From: Yersinia rochesterensis
GTDB lineage: Bacteria > Pseudomonadota > Gammaproteobacteria > Enterobacterales > Enterobacteriaceae
DNA: 64,000 nucleotides
Direction of reading: 5' to 3'
NCBI RefSeq assembly: GCF_003600645.1
Contig: NZ_CP032482.1
Location: 124,001 to 188,000, forward strand
The notes beneath the pieces were generated by a model. That model did no database searches. It worked only from the letters and a program-made list of their open reading frames with translations, and had not been told where the DNA came from. The position numbers and the translations under genes were made by a program. Numbering within the stretch: the first letter of the stretch is position 1; every line of letters begins with the position of its first letter. Shown piece after piece: positions 20,029 to 34,904 of the stretch.

Positions 20029-20760
20029 TTAAGCAGACAGATAACTTTCTAAATCATCACTGCCACCAATGTGGCGACCGCCGATAAATACCTGTGGCAC
20101 AGTTCCGCGGCCAGTTACAGCTCTCAGACTGACCGTCGTTGCATCTTTACCCAGCACGATTTCTTCATACTGAATACCATGGTCTTGCAGCATTTGTTTT
20201 GCTTTGGCGCAGAATGGGCAGCCCGGCTTGGTAAAGACAGAAACAGATTCCTGTACTTTAAAATCAGGGGCCAGATATTTCAGCATAGTGTCAGCATCAG
20301 ACACTTCAAACGGGTCGCCCGGTTTGTTTGGTTCGACAAACATTTTCTCAACCACACCGTTGCGCACCAGCATGGAGTAACGCCATGAACGCGGACCAAA
20401 GCCCAGATCCGCTTTCTCAACCAGCATATCCATGCCTTTGGTGAACTCGCCGTTACCATCAGGAATGAAAGTGATATTTTCAGCATGCTGATCGGCTTTC
20501 CAAGCATTCATCACGAAAGTATCATTGACTGACACACACAGAATGCTATCAACACCGTGCTGTTTAAACACACCGGCCAGTTCGTTATAACGCGGCAGAT
20601 GGCTGGATGAACAGGTCGGGGTAAAGGCACCCGGCAGTGAAAACACGATGACAGTTTTATTGTTGAACAATTCATCGGTAGTGACATCAACCCACTGGTC
20701 GCCCTGACGGGTATGGAAAGTCACTTGTGGAATTTTTTTACCTTCTTGACTAGTGAACAT
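20029..20760 (-). CDS. Peroxiredoxin-glutaredoxin fusion (Prx5 hybrid)
   Basis: Reduces hydrogen peroxide and alkyl peroxides using glutathione through its own glutaredoxin module. 243 aa: residues 1-165 are a Prx5-type peroxiredoxin with peroxidatic C50 in PGAFTPTC. Residues 170-243 are a glutaredoxin with the CPFC dithiol (C181, C184) and [16 protein letters not shown] lies seven bases before the ATG. It is divergent from oxyR across an OxyR-like site, so peroxide induction is likely. The same pairing of hybrid peroxiredoxin with oxyR is known from Haemophilus influenzae. Confidence 0.92.
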   Translation of the reverse strand: MFTSQEGKKIPQVTFHTRQGDQWVDVTTDELFNNKTVIVFSLPGAFTPTCSSSHLPRYNELAGVFKQHGVDSILCVSVNDTFVMNAWKADQHAENITFIPDGNGEFTKGMDMLVEKADLGFGPRSWRYSMLVRNGVVEKMFVEPNKPGDPFEVSDADTMLKYLAPDFKVQESVSVFTKPGCPFCAKAKQMLQDHGIQYEEIVLGKDATTVSLRAVTGRGTVPQVFIGGRHIGGSDDLESYLSA

Positions 20761-20853
20761 CTGTAACTCCTTAATTAAAAAATAAAATATTTAAATTTTT
20801 CTAGGTATCTCTTCGTTGGGACACATTATTCATTTTATCACTTGATAGTTCTA

Positions 20854-20890
20854 ATCACTGGTTGCTATCTTATCTATCGTCAATGGCTAT
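20854..20890. promoter_or_regulatory. Putative OxyR binding site
   Basis: Four tetranucleotide elements at the OxyR spacing (4-7-4-7-4-7-4): ATCA at 20854, CTAT at 20865, ATCG at 20876 and CTAT at 20887. About 12 of 16 core bases match ATAG/CTAT. The 147-bp region separates oxyR from the divergent peroxiredoxin gene, so one site could autoregulate oxyR and activate the enzyme gene. Consensus match only. Confidence 0.55.
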
Positions 20891-20907
20891 CATAAAGCGG
20901 AGCACCG

Positions 20908-21840
20908 ATGAATATTCGTGATTTAGAATACCTGGTGGCGCTGGCTGAATTCAGGCATTTCCGGCGCGCTGCCGACTCTTGTCATGTCAGTCAGCCCACA
21001 TTAAGTGGTCAGATTCGTAAATTGGAAGATGAACTGGGCGTGATGTTGTTAGAACGCACCAGCCGGAAAGTGCTGTTTACGCAGGCTGGATTACTGCTGG
21101 TGGATCAAGCCAGAACAGTATTACGGGAAGTGAAAGTGCTCAAAGAAATGGCCAGTTTGCAGGGTGAGAGTATGTCTGGCCCGCTGCATATTGGGCTGAT
21201 TCCTACTGTTGGGCCATATCTATTGCCGCAAATCATTCCTATGTTGCATCAAACATTCCCGAAACTGGAAATGTATCTGCACGAAGCGCAAACCCAAAAT
21301 CTTCTGGCTCAGTTGGATAGCGGCAAACTCGATTGCGCTATTTTGGCATTGGTCAAAGAAACCGAGGCCTTTATTGAAGTTCCACTGTTTGATGAGCCGA
21401 TGCAATTGGCGATTTATGCTGATCACCCGTGGGCCGATCGTGACAAAGTGCAGATGCATGAGCTGGCGGGTGAGAAATTACTGATGCTGGAAGATGGTCA
21501 CTGTTTGCGTGATCAGGCGATGGGTTTTTGCTTCCAGGCGGGTGCTGATGAAGATACACATTTCCGCGCCACCAGTTTGGAAACATTGCGTAATATGGTT
21601 GCTGCGGGCAGCGGAATTACGCTATTGCCATCACTGGCAGTGCCGAATGAAAGAAAGCGCGACGGCGTTTGTTATCTGGAATGCTACAAACCCGTGCCAA
21701 AACGTACCATTGCGTTGGTGTACCGCCCCGGTTCCCCATTGCGTGGACGCTATGAGCAACTTGCCGAGGCGATACGTGAACACATGCAACCGCGCATGAG
21801 TTCAGAGGCTGTTAACCAAAAGTTAGAACAGGCGGTTTAA
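20908..21840 (+). CDS. oxyR: Hydrogen peroxide sensor regulator OxyR
   Basis: LysR-family transcription factor activated by a disulfide between C199 and C208. Both cysteines are present at exactly these positions ([12 protein letters not shown]). The N-terminal helix-turn-helix spans about residues 18-40 ([22 protein letters not shown]). 310 aa against 305 in E. coli. GCGGAG precedes the ATG. The 3' end overlaps the convergent sthA by 18 bp. Likely regulates the divergent peroxiredoxin gene next to it. Confidence 0.97.
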   Translation: MNIRDLEYLVALAEFRHFRRAADSCHVSQPTLSGQIRKLEDELGVMLLERTSRKVLFTQAGLLLVDQARTVLREVKVLKEMASLQGESMSGPLHIGLIPTVGPYLLPQIIPMLHQTFPKLEMYLHEAQTQNLLAQLDSGKLDCAILALVKETEAFIEVPLFDEPMQLAIYADHPWADRDKVQMHELAGEKLLMLEDGHCLRDQAMGFCFQAGADEDTHFRATSLETLRNMVAAGSGITLLPSLAVPNERKRDGVCYLECYKPVPKRTIALVYRPGSPLRGRYEQLAEAIREHMQPRMSSEAVNQKLEQAV

Positions 21841-23223
21841 TCCATTAAGCGCCGCCACTCGGTAGGCTTCCGCCATGGTCGGGTAGTTGAAGGTAGTATT
21901 AACGAAATATTCGATAGTATTGCCTTCTCCTTTTTGTTCCATGATGGCCTGCCCGATGTGGATAATTTCCGCCGCACGTTCACCAAAGCAATGAATGCCA
22001 AGGATCTGTTTGGTTTCGCGATGGAACAGAATCTTCAAACTACCGGTATCCATACCCACGATTTGCGCCCGCGCGAGGTGTTTAAATTGCGCCCGGCCGA
22101 CCTCGTAGGGGACTTTCATTGCAGTCAAGTCCTGTTCAGTTTTACCTACCGAACTGATTTCCGGAATGGTGTAAATACCCGTCGGAATATCTTCAATCAG
22201 GTGAGTATTCGCCTCACCTTTGATCATTGCCTGCGCTGCAATTCGCCCTTGGTCATAAGCCGCCGAAGCCAGACTTGGGTAGCCAATCACATCACCCACC
22301 GCATACACATGGGGCAGCGCTGTTTGGTACATGCTGTTGACCTTCAACAAGCCACGGCTATCTGCTTCTAGCCCAATATTATCCAAGCCCAAACCACTGG
22401 TGTTACCGGTGCGGCCATTGGCATATAACAAGCAGTCGGCTTTGACTTTTTTGCCCGATTTTAAATGGACAATAACCCCATCAACCGTGCCTTCAATTTG
22501 CTCAAACTCTTCGTTGTGGCGAATAACCACGCCGTTATTCCAGAAGTGGTAAGAGAGGGCATCTGACATTTCCTGATCGAGGAAAGCCAAAAGGCGGTCG
22601 CGGGTATTGATTAAGTCGACTTTGACACTCAAACCACGGAAAATTGACGCATATTCACAGCCAATCACCCCCGCACCATAAATAATGACGTGCTGTGGTT
22701 CATGGCTGAGTTGTAAAATGGTATCACTGTCGTAAATACGTTCGTGGGTAAAATCCACGTTTGCTGGGCGATAAGGGCGTGAGCCCGTCGCTATCACGAT
22801 ATTATCGGCTCGCAGTGTATCGTTGGTGCCGTCGGCATAACGCACATTGATAGTATTGGCGTCTATGAAGCTGGCATCACCGGAGAACATTTGGCAGTGA
22901 TTGCGATCATAAAAACCTTGGCGCATACGGGTTTGCTGGTTAATAACGCGATCCGCATGGTTTAAGATATCAGCAAAAGAAGAGCTGATGGTTCTGGCAT
23001 TGTCACTGTAGAGTGGGTTTTGGTTGAACTCGATAATTCGGCTAACGGCGTGGCGCAAAGCTTTGGAAGGGATAGTGCCCCAATGGGTGCAGCCCCCGCC
23101 CACATTATTATACCGTTCAATCACGGCAATGCGGGCGCCTTGCTTGACCAGCCCCATAGCGGCGCCTTCACCGCCAGGACCCGAGCCAATAACAATGGCA
23201 TCAAAATGGAAGTGCTGTTGCAT
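21823..23223 (-). CDS. sthA: Soluble pyridine nucleotide transhydrogenase
   Basis: Cytosolic FAD enzyme moving hydride between NADPH and NAD+. 466 aa, exactly the E. coli length. It has [12 protein letters not shown] (residues 13-24), and [13 protein letters not shown], in which the second redox cysteine of the disulfide reductase family is replaced by Thr, the expected trait of Sth[10 protein letters not shown] is the second nucleotide motif. Divergent from fabR and convergent with oxyR, matching the E. coli order oxyR-sthA-fabR-yijD-trmA. Confidence 0.97.
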   Translation of the reverse strand: MQQHFHFDAIVIGSGPGGEGAAMGLVKQGARIAVIERYNNVGGGCTHWGTIPSKALRHAVSRIIEFNQNPLYSDNARTISSSFADILNHADRVINQQTRMRQGFYDRNHCQMFSGDASFIDANTINVRYADGTNDTLRADNIVIATGSRPYRPANVDFTHERIYDSDTILQLSHEPQHVIIYGAGVIGCEYASIFRGLSVKVDLINTRDRLLAFLDQEMSDALSYHFWNNGVVIRHNEEFEQIEGTVDGVIVHLKSGKKVKADCLLYANGRTGNTSGLGLDNIGLEADSRGLLKVNSMYQTALPHVYAVGDVIGYPSLASAAYDQGRIAAQAMIKGEANTHLIEDIPTGIYTIPEISSVGKTEQDLTAMKVPYEVGRAQFKHLARAQIVGMDTGSLKILFHRETKQILGIHCFGERAAEIIHIGQAIMEQKGEGNTIEYFVNTTFNYPTMAEAYRVAALNGLNRLF

Positions 23224-23440
23224 GTAGGAGAGACCTGTTTTTATACAAAATTACAACGCCACATTAACATCATCCCAAGTATAACCCAATAAACAATGGG
23301 CAAATCACCGTGATGTATGCTGTAAAACGGCAATTCCGTATTGGGATGATACGTTTGTATAACGGTTGTTACTATAAAGTTTGGTATATTGCTGACTATA
23401 TGTCTTAGATTGAGAAATTGGATATCCCTTGGGTACGATT

Positions 23441-24073
23441 ATGGGCGTCAGAGCACAACAAAAAGAACGGACTCGTCGTTCCCTTATCGAAGCGGCATTC
23501 AGCCAACTGAGTGCTGAGCGGAGTTTTACCAGTCTGAGTTTGCGGGAAGTCTCCCGTGAGGCGGGTATTGCACCGACTTCTTTTTACCGGCATTTCCGTG
23601 ATGTAGACGAGCTTGGGCTGACAATGGTCGATGAAAGCGGCCTGATGTTGCGCCAACTTATGCGGCAAGCGCGTCAGCGGATTGCTAAGGGCGGCAGCGT
23701 TATCCGCACTTCAGTTTCAACTTTTATGGAATTTATCGGTAATAACCCGAATGCATTCCGCTTATTGCTGCGGGAACGTTCTGGGACTTCCGCTGCATTT
23801 CGTGCGGCAGTTGCGCGTGAAATTCAGCATTTTATTGCTGAGTTGGCCGATTACCTCGAGCTGGAAAACCACATGCCGCGCAGCTTCACTGAAGCTCAAG
23901 CTGAGGCCATGGTCACAATAGTGTTCAGTGCGGGTGCAGAAGCGCTGGACGTGGATATTGAACAACGGCGACAGTTAGAAGAACGTTTGGTTTTACAACT
24001 GCGGATGATCTCCAAAGGCGCTTATTATTGGTATCGTCGTGAGCAGGAAAAGCTGGCGGTGTCCCACGTTTAA
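23441..24073 (+). CDS. fabR: Unsaturated fatty-acid synthesis repressor FabR
   Basis: TetR-family regulator that represses fabA and fabB in response to the unsaturated to saturated acyl balance. 210 aa from ATG 23441; the family begins MGVRAQQKE. An in-frame TTG four codons upstream is possible but has no better ribosome-binding site. The helix-turn-helix is clear at about residues 30-52 ([20 protein letters not shown]). Followed 20 bp later by yijD, with which it forms a conserved pair. Confidence 0.95.
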   Translation: MGVRAQQKERTRRSLIEAAFSQLSAERSFTSLSLREVSREAGIAPTSFYRHFRDVDELGLTMVDESGLMLRQLMRQARQRIAKGGSVIRTSVSTFMEFIGNNPNAFRLLLRERSGTSAAFRAAVAREIQHFIAELADYLELENHMPRSFTEAQAEAMVTIVFSAGAEALDVDIEQRRQLEERLVLQLRMISKGAYYWYRREQEKLAVSHV

Positions 24074-24092
24074 TAAGGAAAAGGTAAGGAAA

Positions 24093-24536
24093 ATGATGGA
24101 AGAATCGTGTTCTGAAAAACAGCCACACTCTGAAAAGCAACCCCACCGTGAAACGGGTACGCTGCTGCTGGCCTTGATTACGGGGTTGGCAATAAACGGC
24201 TCATTTAACGCGTTATTCAGTGGATTTGTTCCTTTTTCAATCTTTCCGCTGCTGGCATTATTTTTGGCGGTTTATTGTTTGCATCAGCGCTATCTCAATT
24301 TTGCCATGCCGCGAGGCCTGCCCGTGCTAGCGGGTGCGTGTTTCTTACTTGGTATTCTAGTGTATAGCGCGATTGTGCGGGTTGAGCATCCGGCGATCGG
24401 CTCTAACTTTGTTCCCTCTATTTTGAGTGTGGCGTTGGTGTTTTGGATTCTGTTCAAACTGAAAGCACGTAAATCGATGCAGACAGATATCAATACTGAT
24501 AGCGGCACGGATACAGATAATCAGCAGCCGCAATAG
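24093..24536 (+). CDS. yijD: YijD family inner-membrane protein
   Basis: DUF1422-type small membrane protein of unknown function, co-transcribed with fabR. About 147 aa, with four hydrophobic segments (about residues 25-45, 48-66, 78-98 and 107-127) and the conserved [17 protein letters not shown] stretch. Longer than E. coli YijD (119 aa) because of a hydrophilic N terminus with a short direct repeat [12 protein letters not shown] and an Asp/Thr-rich tail. Two adjacent ATGs (24093, 24096) follow AAGGTAAGGA; either may be used. The longer open frame upstream would overlap fabR and is unlikely. Confidence 0.88.
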   Translation: MMEESCSEKQPHSEKQPHRETGTLLLALITGLAINGSFNALFSGFVPFSIFPLLALFLAVYCLHQRYLNFAMPRGLPVLAGACFLLGILVYSAIVRVEHPAIGSNFVPSILSVALVFWILFKLKARKSMQTDINTDSGTDTDNQQPQ

Positions 24537-24565
24537 CTTTTCTGTTCACCAATATCTCTAAATCG

Positions 24566-24592
24566 AAAGGGCAACATTGCGTTGCCCTTTTG
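24566..24592. terminator. Bidirectional terminator yijD/trmA
   Basis: Ten-base stem AAAGGGCAAC/GTTGCCCTTT with a five-base loop ATTGC, between the convergent yijD and trmA. The plus strand continues with T residues. Confidence 0.85.
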
Positions 24593-24616
24593 TTTGTGTC
24601 CGATTCTTGCTTTTCG

Positions 24617-25720
24617 TCAGTCTCTTTTTTCCAACAAAACTCCACATTCCATATGATGGGTGTAAGGGAATTGATCAAATAGCGCTAATCGGCTGATTTT
24701 ATGGGTATGTTGCAGCTGTTCCAAATTGGCGCACAGGGTCTCTGGATTACAAGAGATATAAAGGATGCGCGGATAAGCTTGTACTAACTTGACGGTTTCA
24801 TCATCCAACCCACTGCGCGGTGGGTCGACAAAAATGGTTTCGCAGTTATAGCTAGTTAAATCAATATCTTTCAGTCGGTTGAATTCACGCACACCTTGCA
24901 TGGCTTGGGTAAACTCTTCCGCGGACATACGGATAATTTGCACGTTGTCGATATGATTGGCGGCAATGTTGTATTGCGCCGCCGCCACTGACGGTTTGGC
25001 GATTTCAGTCGCTAATACGCGTTCAAAATTACGTGCCAATGCCAGCGAGAAATTACCGTTGCCGCAATATAGCTCCAATAAATCGCCGCTGGCATGTTGG
25101 GTGACATCAATCGCCCATTCCAGCATATGAATATTCACCGCAGCATTAGGTTGGGTGAAGCTATTCTCAACCTGACGATAAATCATCTCACGGCCGGCAA
25201 CCGGCAGCACTTCGTCGATATAGTCGTGATCCAGCATGATTTTGGTTTTTGACGCCCGCCCAATCAGTTGCAGATCAAAGCCTTGCTCACGCAATTGGTC
25301 ACGCAGTTCCCGCGCTTTCTGCTGCCATTCTTCATCTAATGGACGGTGATACAGCAAAGAGGCGATCAGCTTGCCGCTCAGAGTCGATAAGTAATCAATC
25401 TGGAACAGTTTGCGCCGTAAAATCGGCTCGGCTCTGATGGCAGTCATCAGCACGCTCATCAGACGATTAATTAACAAACTGGCGACCGGGAATTGCTCAA
25501 CCCGAATCCGCTGCTTGGTTTGTTGGTCAAACATGATGTGGTACAAATCGTCTTCATCATGCCAAACGCGGAACTCGGCTCTCATGCGGTAATGCTGTGC
25601 GGGAGAACGAAATATTTGCGGTTCAGGGGCTTGAAACGGCGACATCATCGCCTGAAGACGGGCAGATTTTTCCGCCAATTGGTGCTCGTAGCCGTCAGTC
25701 GGCAGGATGTCAGGAGTCAT
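24617..25720 (-). CDS. trmA: tRNA (uracil-5-)-methyltransferase
   Basis: S-adenosylmethionine-dependent enzyme forming ribothymidine at tRNA position 54. 367 aa (E. coli 366). The nucleophile C324 in YISCNPE and the general base E358 in HHMECG are at the family positions; the SAM site ELYCGNGNF is near residue 212. Convergent with yijD, and divergent from btuB, whose riboswitch leader begins about 140 bp away. Confidence 0.97.
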   Translation of the reverse strand: MTPDILPTDGYEHQLAEKSARLQAMMSPFQAPEPQIFRSPAQHYRMRAEFRVWHDEDDLYHIMFDQQTKQRIRVEQFPVASLLINRLMSVLMTAIRAEPILRRKLFQIDYLSTLSGKLIASLLYHRPLDEEWQQKARELRDQLREQGFDLQLIGRASKTKIMLDHDYIDEVLPVAGREMIYRQVENSFTQPNAAVNIHMLEWAIDVTQHASGDLLELYCGNGNFSLALARNFERVLATEIAKPSVAAAQYNIAANHIDNVQIIRMSAEEFTQAMQGVREFNRLKDIDLTSYNCETIFVDPPRSGLDDETVKLVQAYPRILYISCNPETLCANLEQLQHTHKISRLALFDQFPYTHHMECGVLLEKRD

Positions 25721-25862
25721 GTTTCTTCTCGTCTGGACATGATAAAAGAGGTTTATTGCAGCGGATTGTAGGGAAAGTAGCTCTGATGTCCAGTTTTTGT
25801 CACTTAATTAATTTGTTACATGAATGGAAGTCTAGACATCCATTTAACTTAATAATAACATT

Positions 25863-26128
25863 GCCGTCCGGTCTCAAGCTGTTACTTAAACACTTAAGAG
25901 TTAAAAGGGAATCCGGTGTAAATCCGGAGCTGACGCGCAGCGGTAAGGGGATGTTACGGCGATAGGTTTCAACCAGACACTGTCCGAAAAGACGGGAAGT
26001 CATCGCCCGCTCTGTATAGTAGAGATCCCAAGCCCGAAGACCTGCCGGTATCACGTCGCAATATTCGTGGTCGTCGCGTAATACCGACCATGGCACTGCG
26101 GCATCCGCTATTTGAGTTTGGATGCTTT
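25863..26128 (+). promoter_or_regulatory. Cobalamin riboswitch of btuB
   Basis: Adenosylcobalamin-binding leader. The B12-box signatures are present in order: GGGAATCCGGTG, the GAGCTGACGCGCAGCGGTAA segment near 25927, the GACACTGT...GGGAAGTC arm, and AGCCCGAAGACCTGCC near 26033. The expression platform is readable: GCATCC at 26101-26106 can pair with GGATGC at 26120-26125, hiding the ribosome-binding site of btuB when B12 is bound, as in E. coli. Confidence 0.95.
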
Positions 26129-26133
26129 CCTAA

Positions 26134-28026
26134 ATGATCATTAAAAATACAATGACAATAAAAAAATATACGCTGTTCACAGCCCTTTCTGTGACGGCGT
26201 TTTCTGGTTGGGCGCAGGACAACACAGCTAATAAAGATGAAATGGTGGTGACTGCCAATCGTTTTAAACAACCGGTTTCTACAGTATTGGCACCTACCGA
26301 TGTGGTCACTCGCGATGATATCGAGCGCTGGCAGACAAAAAGTCTTAATGAAGTCATGCGCCGTTTGCCTGGTGTGGATATTGCCCAAATGGGAGGATTG
26401 GGTCAGGGTTCTTCTATGTATATCCGTGGTACGGAAGCGCGTCATGTGCTCATCTTGATTGATGGTATCCCACTGGCTCGCACCGGTATCGTTAATAGCG
26501 TCAATCTCGATCAAATCCCGATTTCCTTGGTGCAGCGGATTGAGTATATCCGTGGGCCGCGCTCTGCAGTCTATGGTTCGGGTGCAATTGGTGGCGTCAT
26601 TAACGTGATTACGCAAACAGACCAGGAGGGCGCGCAGATTAATGCCGGTGTCGGTTCCAAGGGCTACCAGCAATATGATGGCAGTGTTCGCCAGCGTTTT
26701 GGCGATACCTTAGCCACATTAGCAGGGGGATATCAGACCACCAACGGCTATAACATCAAACCTAACTCACCCAATCCAATCGACAACGACCGCGATGGTT
26801 TTCGCAATAAAAACTTCTGGGCAGGGTTGGAACATCAGTTTAACCAAGAGATTTCCGGTTTTGTTAGAGGTTATGGTTATACCAACAATACTGATTACGA
26901 TATTGGCAGTTTGTCGTCCCCTTCATACAGCGGCGATGAAGAGCGGCTATATAACCATACTTATGATGCAGGGTTGCGTTATGCATCGGGAGCTTATTCT
27001 TCCCAATTAGTCGGTAGCTATCAGAAATATAAGGATTATAACTTTAGCAGCCAATATGGCCGCTATGGTGTGGCTACCACACTGGATAATATGGATCAGC
27101 GTAATGTGCAATGGGGCAACACTTACAGCTTTGAAAGTGGAACACTGAGCGCGGGCCTGGACTGGCAACAGCAGCGCCTGACCTCATCTAACCAAAATAT
27201 TTCAGATACTTATAAGCGGGATAACACCGGTTTATACCTCAGTGGGCAGCAGAAACTCGGCGATGTCACGTTGGAAGCTTCTGGCCGTGGGGATAAAGAT
27301 GAGCAATTTGGCTGGCATGAAACATGGCAAACAGCGGTGGATTGGGAATTTGTTCCGGATTACCGCGTGACGTTATCTTACGGAACCGGCTTTCTTGCGC
27401 CTTCATTGGGTCAACAATATGGCTCGCAGCGCTTCAACATCATTTCAAACAGTGACCTTAAACCTGAAGAATCCCGCCAATGGGAAGCTGGGCTGGAAGG
27501 GGTAACTGGGCCGGTTGATTGGCGCTTGTCGGCTTATCACAATAAAATTGAAAACCTGATTGATTACTCCTTTGATAATTCAATCGTCAAGGGGCAATAC
27601 TACAATGTCAATTCTGCGACCATCAAAGGCGTGGAATGGACGGGGAACATCACTACCGGCATATTTACGCATGCGGTTACCCTGCAATATATTGACCCGC
27701 GTAATGATCTAAATAATGAGGTATTAGCTCGCCGTTCTAAGCAACAGGCTAAGTATCAGTTAGATTGGACGATGTTCAATCTTGATATGGACGTCTCTTA
27801 TCAATATTACGGTAAACGCTATGACAACATCACTTCGATTTATAACTCAACTCAGCGCGAATTATCGAGTTACAGCATAGTAGACGTTTCAGCTGGTTAT
27901 CCGGTTACTTCTCATCTCACAGTTCGTGGTAGAATTGCTAACCTGTTTGATAAAGAATACGAAACGGCTTATGGCTATAAAACCGCTGGACGAGAGTATT
28001 ACCTCACAGGAAGTTATAACTTCTAA
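26134..28026 (+). CDS. btuB: Vitamin B12 outer-membrane receptor BtuB
   Basis: TonB-dependent receptor for cobalamin uptake. 630 aa with a signal peptide (cleavage likely after GWA, near residue 28), TonB box DEMVVTANR, plug domain with SMYIRGTEARHVLILIDG, and a 22-strand barrel ending SYNF with the C-terminal aromatic. ATG 26134 is preferred over Met7 (26152), because the sequestered GGATG site of the riboswitch lies just before it. Its last 56 bases overlap the start of murI, implying translational coupling. Confidence 0.96.
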   Translation: MIIKNTMTIKKYTLFTALSVTAFSGWAQDNTANKDEMVVTANRFKQPVSTVLAPTDVVTRDDIERWQTKSLNEVMRRLPGVDIAQMGGLGQGSSMYIRGTEARHVLILIDGIPLARTGIVNSVNLDQIPISLVQRIEYIRGPRSAVYGSGAIGGVINVITQTDQEGAQINAGVGSKGYQQYDGSVRQRFGDTLATLAGGYQTTNGYNIKPNSPNPIDNDRDGFRNKNFWAGLEHQFNQEISGFVRGYGYTNNTDYDIGSLSSPSYSGDEERLYNHTYDAGLRYASGAYSSQLVGSYQKYKDYNFSSQYGRYGVATTLDNMDQRNVQWGNTYSFESGTLSAGLDWQQQRLTSSNQNISDTYKRDNTGLYLSGQQKLGDVTLEASGRGDKDEQFGWHETWQTAVDWEFVPDYRVTLSYGTGFLAPSLGQQYGSQRFNIISNSDLKPEESRQWEAGLEGVTGPVDWRLSAYHNKIENLIDYSFDNSIVKGQYYNVNSATIKGVEWTGNITTGIFTHAVTLQYIDPRNDLNNEVLARRSKQQAKYQLDWTMFNLDMDVSYQYYGKRYDNITSIYNSTQRELSSYSIVDVSAGYPVTSHLTVRGRIANLFDKEYETAYGYKTAGREYYLTGSYNF

Positions 28027-28834
28027 GGCTGATACTGCTCCTCGCCCGACAGCACTGATTTTTGATTCCGGTGTTGGCGGGCTATCTGTTTATCAAGAGA
28101 TTCGGCAATTACTGCCGGATCTCCACTATATATATGCTTTCGATAACGTCGCGTTCCCTTATGGGGAGAAGTCAGGTGAATTTATCGTTGAGCGCGTATT
28201 AGACATTGTCACTGCGGTACAACAGCGCCATCCGCTGGCGATTGTGGTTATCGCCTGTAACACGGCCAGCACGGTCTCTCTTCCTGCTTTACGCGAGCGT
28301 TTTGATTTCCCCGTCGTCGGTGTTGTTCCGGCGATTAAACCTGCGGTACGGCTCACGCGGAATGGTGTTGTCGGCCTACTGGCCACCCGTGGCACAGTTC
28401 ATGCTTCTTATACCTTGGATTTGATTGAACGTTTTGCCACAGATTGCAAAATTGAGTTGTTGGGATCATCCGAGCTGGTGGAGCTGGCGGAAACCAAGCT
28501 GCATGGTGGTGCTGTGCCGCCGGAAGCATTAAAGAAAATCCTTCATCCGTGGCTCGCCATGCGTGAACCGCCAGATACCATTGTTTTAGGTTGCACCCAT
28601 TTCCCTCTATTAACTGAAGAGTTAGCGCAAGTGCTACCAGAAGGTACCCGAATGGTCGATTCCGGTGCTGCAATTGCTCGCCGTACCGCCTGGCTTATCT
28701 CTTCTCAGGAAAATGTCGTTTCTTCTCAGTCGGAAAACATTGCGTATTGCATGGCATTGAATGCGGACACTGACGCTTTATTACCCGTTTTGCAGAGTTA
28801 TGGCTTCCCAACGCTGGAAAAACTACCAATTTAA
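27971..28834 (+). CDS. murI: Glutamate racemase
   Basis: Makes D-glutamate for peptidoglycan. From ATG 27971 the protein is 287 aa. The catalytic pair C96 (VIACNTAST) and C208 (LGCTHFP) and the FDSGVGG motif with D32 are present. The open frame extends 15 codons further into btuB, but family members begin with a short polar leader like MAIKPLDES, so I chose the internal ATG. The gene lies between btuB and an rRNA operon, as beside rrnB in E. coli. Confidence 0.95.
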   Translation: MAIKPLDESITSQEVITSKADTAPRPTALIFDSGVGGLSVYQEIRQLLPDLHYIYAFDNVAFPYGEKSGEFIVERVLDIVTAVQQRHPLAIVVIACNTASTVSLPALRERFDFPVVGVVPAIKPAVRLTRNGVVGLLATRGTVHASYTLDLIERFATDCKIELLGSSELVELAETKLHGGAVPPEALKKILHPWLAMREPPDTIVLGCTHFPLLTEELAQVLPEGTRMVDSGAAIARRTAWLISSQENVVSSQSENIAYCMALNADTDALLPVLQSYGFPTLEKLPI

Positions 28835-28885
28835 CGGCGTTTTGACTAAAGATTCAGCGGTTGAAAAGTTTTTTCAAATTAGGGG

Positions 28886-29033
28886 TTGCAGCCTGTCAGG
28901 AACTCCCTATAATGCGCCTCCACTGACCGGGAACAACGAAACACACTTCGCCGGGTCAGGAAGAGAAAAGAATGATTTTGACTTCGAAAGAAAACAAATA
29001 AATCCTTGACTCTTCAGCGGGAAAGCGTATTAT
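28886..29033 (+). promoter_or_regulatory. Ribosomal promoters P1 and P2
   Basis: P1: -35 TTGCAG at 28886, -10 TATAAT at 28908, spacing 16, with a T/A-rich tract directly upstream suited to an UP element. P2: -35 TTGACT at 29006, -10 TATTAT at 29028, spacing 16. GC-rich discriminators follow both -10 boxes, typical of stringently controlled rRNA promoters. These fill the 450-bp gap from murI to 16S. Confidence 0.88.
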
Positions 29034-29083
29034 CTGCCTCCCGCGTTACCGTAAGATTCGCCGAAAGGCAAACGGGTAACGAA

Positions 29084-29096
29084 CGCTCTTTAACAA
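29084..29096 (+). promoter_or_regulatory. boxA antitermination site, leader
   Basis: CGCTCTTTAACAA matches the rRNA boxA that binds the Nus factor complex and prevents Rho termination in the untranslated rRNA transcript. Confidence 0.8.
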
Positions 29097-29283
29097 TTTA
29101 TCAGACAATCTGTGTGGGCACTCGCAAGACGATATCGAAGCCTGTTTCGACAGGCAGAAGAAATATCAAAGTCTTGAAGAGTGACCAAAGCAGTACACAT
29201 TTGAACTTCGGTTCGAATGCATATTTGCAGAAAGTAATCTTTGAGCATCGCTATGTTAACTCATAGCAAATCAAACAAATCTT

Positions 29284-30826
<1,543 letters not shown>

Positions 30827-30928
30827 CCTAACGATACGCATTGCGTAGTGTCCACACAGATTGTCTGATAGAAAGTAACGAGCAAATAAGGCCGGGCTGA
30901 GAAATTAGTCGGGCTTTAGTACCTTGTT

Positions 30929-31005
<77 letters not shown>

Positions 31006-31115
31006 ACTCATCCTCATACTGCGTTACAGACACACTCGTTTATAACAATAAACGTCGCGTGACTGCGCCTTGTCTGAGAATGAGTTATGCCGATAAGGTA
31101 TTTTGCTTTTTATAT

Positions 31116-31191
31116 GGGGCTATAGCTCAGCTGGGAGAGCGCCTGCCTTGCACGCAGGAGGTCAGCGGTTCGATCCCGCTTAGCTCCACCA
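31116..31191 (+). tRNA. tRNA-Ala (TGC)
   Basis: 76-nt spacer tRNA with acceptor stem GGGGCTA/TAGCTCC, anticodon TGC in CTTGCACG, and encoded CCA. The Ile-Ala pair is one of the two standard enterobacterial rRNA spacer types. Confidence 0.98.
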
Positions 31192-31247
31192 TATAAAACT
31201 ATTTCAAAACGTACTGCGGTCGCAAGACTCAGTGTGTTGTGAAATAT

Positions 31248-31260
31248 TGCTCTTTAACAA
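31248..31260 (+). promoter_or_regulatory. boxA antitermination site, 16S-23S spacer
   Basis: TGCTCTTTAACAA, the second boxA, placed before 23S so that antitermination is renewed after the spacer tRNAs. Confidence 0.8.
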
Positions 31261-31399
31261 TCTGGAACAAGCTGAAAATTGAAACAATACAGCTGAAACT
31301 TATCTCTCCGTAGATGTACTGAGATAAGGATTAACCTGTATTAGAGTCTCTCAAATAATCGCAACGCAAGTTGTCTGCAAAGACACCTTCGGGTTGTGA

Positions 31400-34306
<2,907 letters not shown>

Positions 34307-34419
34307 ACAACACCGAAGGTGTTTTGGTGATTTGAGAGAAATTAAGATTTTCAGCGAAGTTCCGAGATTGGATTGGCTGGCTGTGTGATATTGCATAGCG
34401 GGTTAATTGAAACAGAATT

Positions 34420-34539
34420 TGCCTGGCGGCCATAGCGCGGTGGACCCACCTGACTCCATGCCGAACTCAGAAGTGAAACGCCGTAGCGCCGATGGTAGTG
34501 TGGGGTCTCCCCATGCGAGAGTAGGACACTGCCAGGCAT
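34420..34539 (+). rRNA. rrf: 5S ribosomal RNA
   Basis: Complete 120-nt gene from TGCCTGGCGGCC to TGCCAGGCAT, the two ends forming the terminal helix. Confidence 0.98.
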
Positions 34540-34662
34540 CAAACACGAGTTATCAGAATGACATCTGGTGACTAACAAAATCGCCAAAGGCGGTTTTGCA
34601 CAGCGCGGAGCGCTGGCCCTGTAGAGGGTAAGTATCGGGAAGATACACGTAAAAGAATCGGT

Positions 34663-34739
34663 GGAGCGGTAGTTCAGTTGGTTAGAATACCTGCCTGTCA
34701 CGCAGGGGGTCGCGGGTTCGAGCCCCGTCCGTTCCGCCA
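34663..34739 (+). tRNA. tRNA-Asp (GTC)
   Basis: 77-nt distal tRNA of the rRNA operon: acceptor stem GGAGCGG, anticodon GTC in CTGTCACG, T-loop GGTTCGAGCC and encoded CCA. Confidence 0.98.
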
Positions 34740-34792
34740 CTTATTTAAATTATGCCTGCTTATCTTAGCAGGCATAATGTTAAGCATGATTT

Positions 34793-34868
34793 AGGGGCGT
34801 AGCTCAGTTGGTAGAGCACCGGTCTCCAAAACCGGGTGTCGCGAGTTCGAGTCTCTCCGCCCCTGCCA
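34793..34868 (+). tRNA. trpT: tRNA-Trp (CCA)
   Basis: 76-nt tRNA with acceptor stem AGGGGCG/CGCCCCT, anticodon CCA in CTCCAAAA, and encoded CCA end. A hairpin GCCTGCT/AGCAGGC (34754-34773) separates it from tRNA-Asp and may guide processing. In E. coli the Asp-Trp pair ends the rrnC operon next to hdfR, exactly as here. Confidence 0.98.
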
Positions 34869-34877
34869 TACAAATAG

Positions 34878-34904
34878 CCCTTCGCGAAAGCGAGGGGTTT
34901 TTTT
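34878..34904 (+). terminator. rRNA operon terminator
   Basis: Eight-base stem CCCTTCGC/GCGAGGGG with loop GAAA, then seven T residues, ten bases after tRNA-Trp. Confidence 0.93.

Noticed and set aside
24039..24092. N-terminal extension of YijD
   Set aside because: It overlaps the fabR end, and two ATGs directly behind a strong ribosome-binding site fit better.
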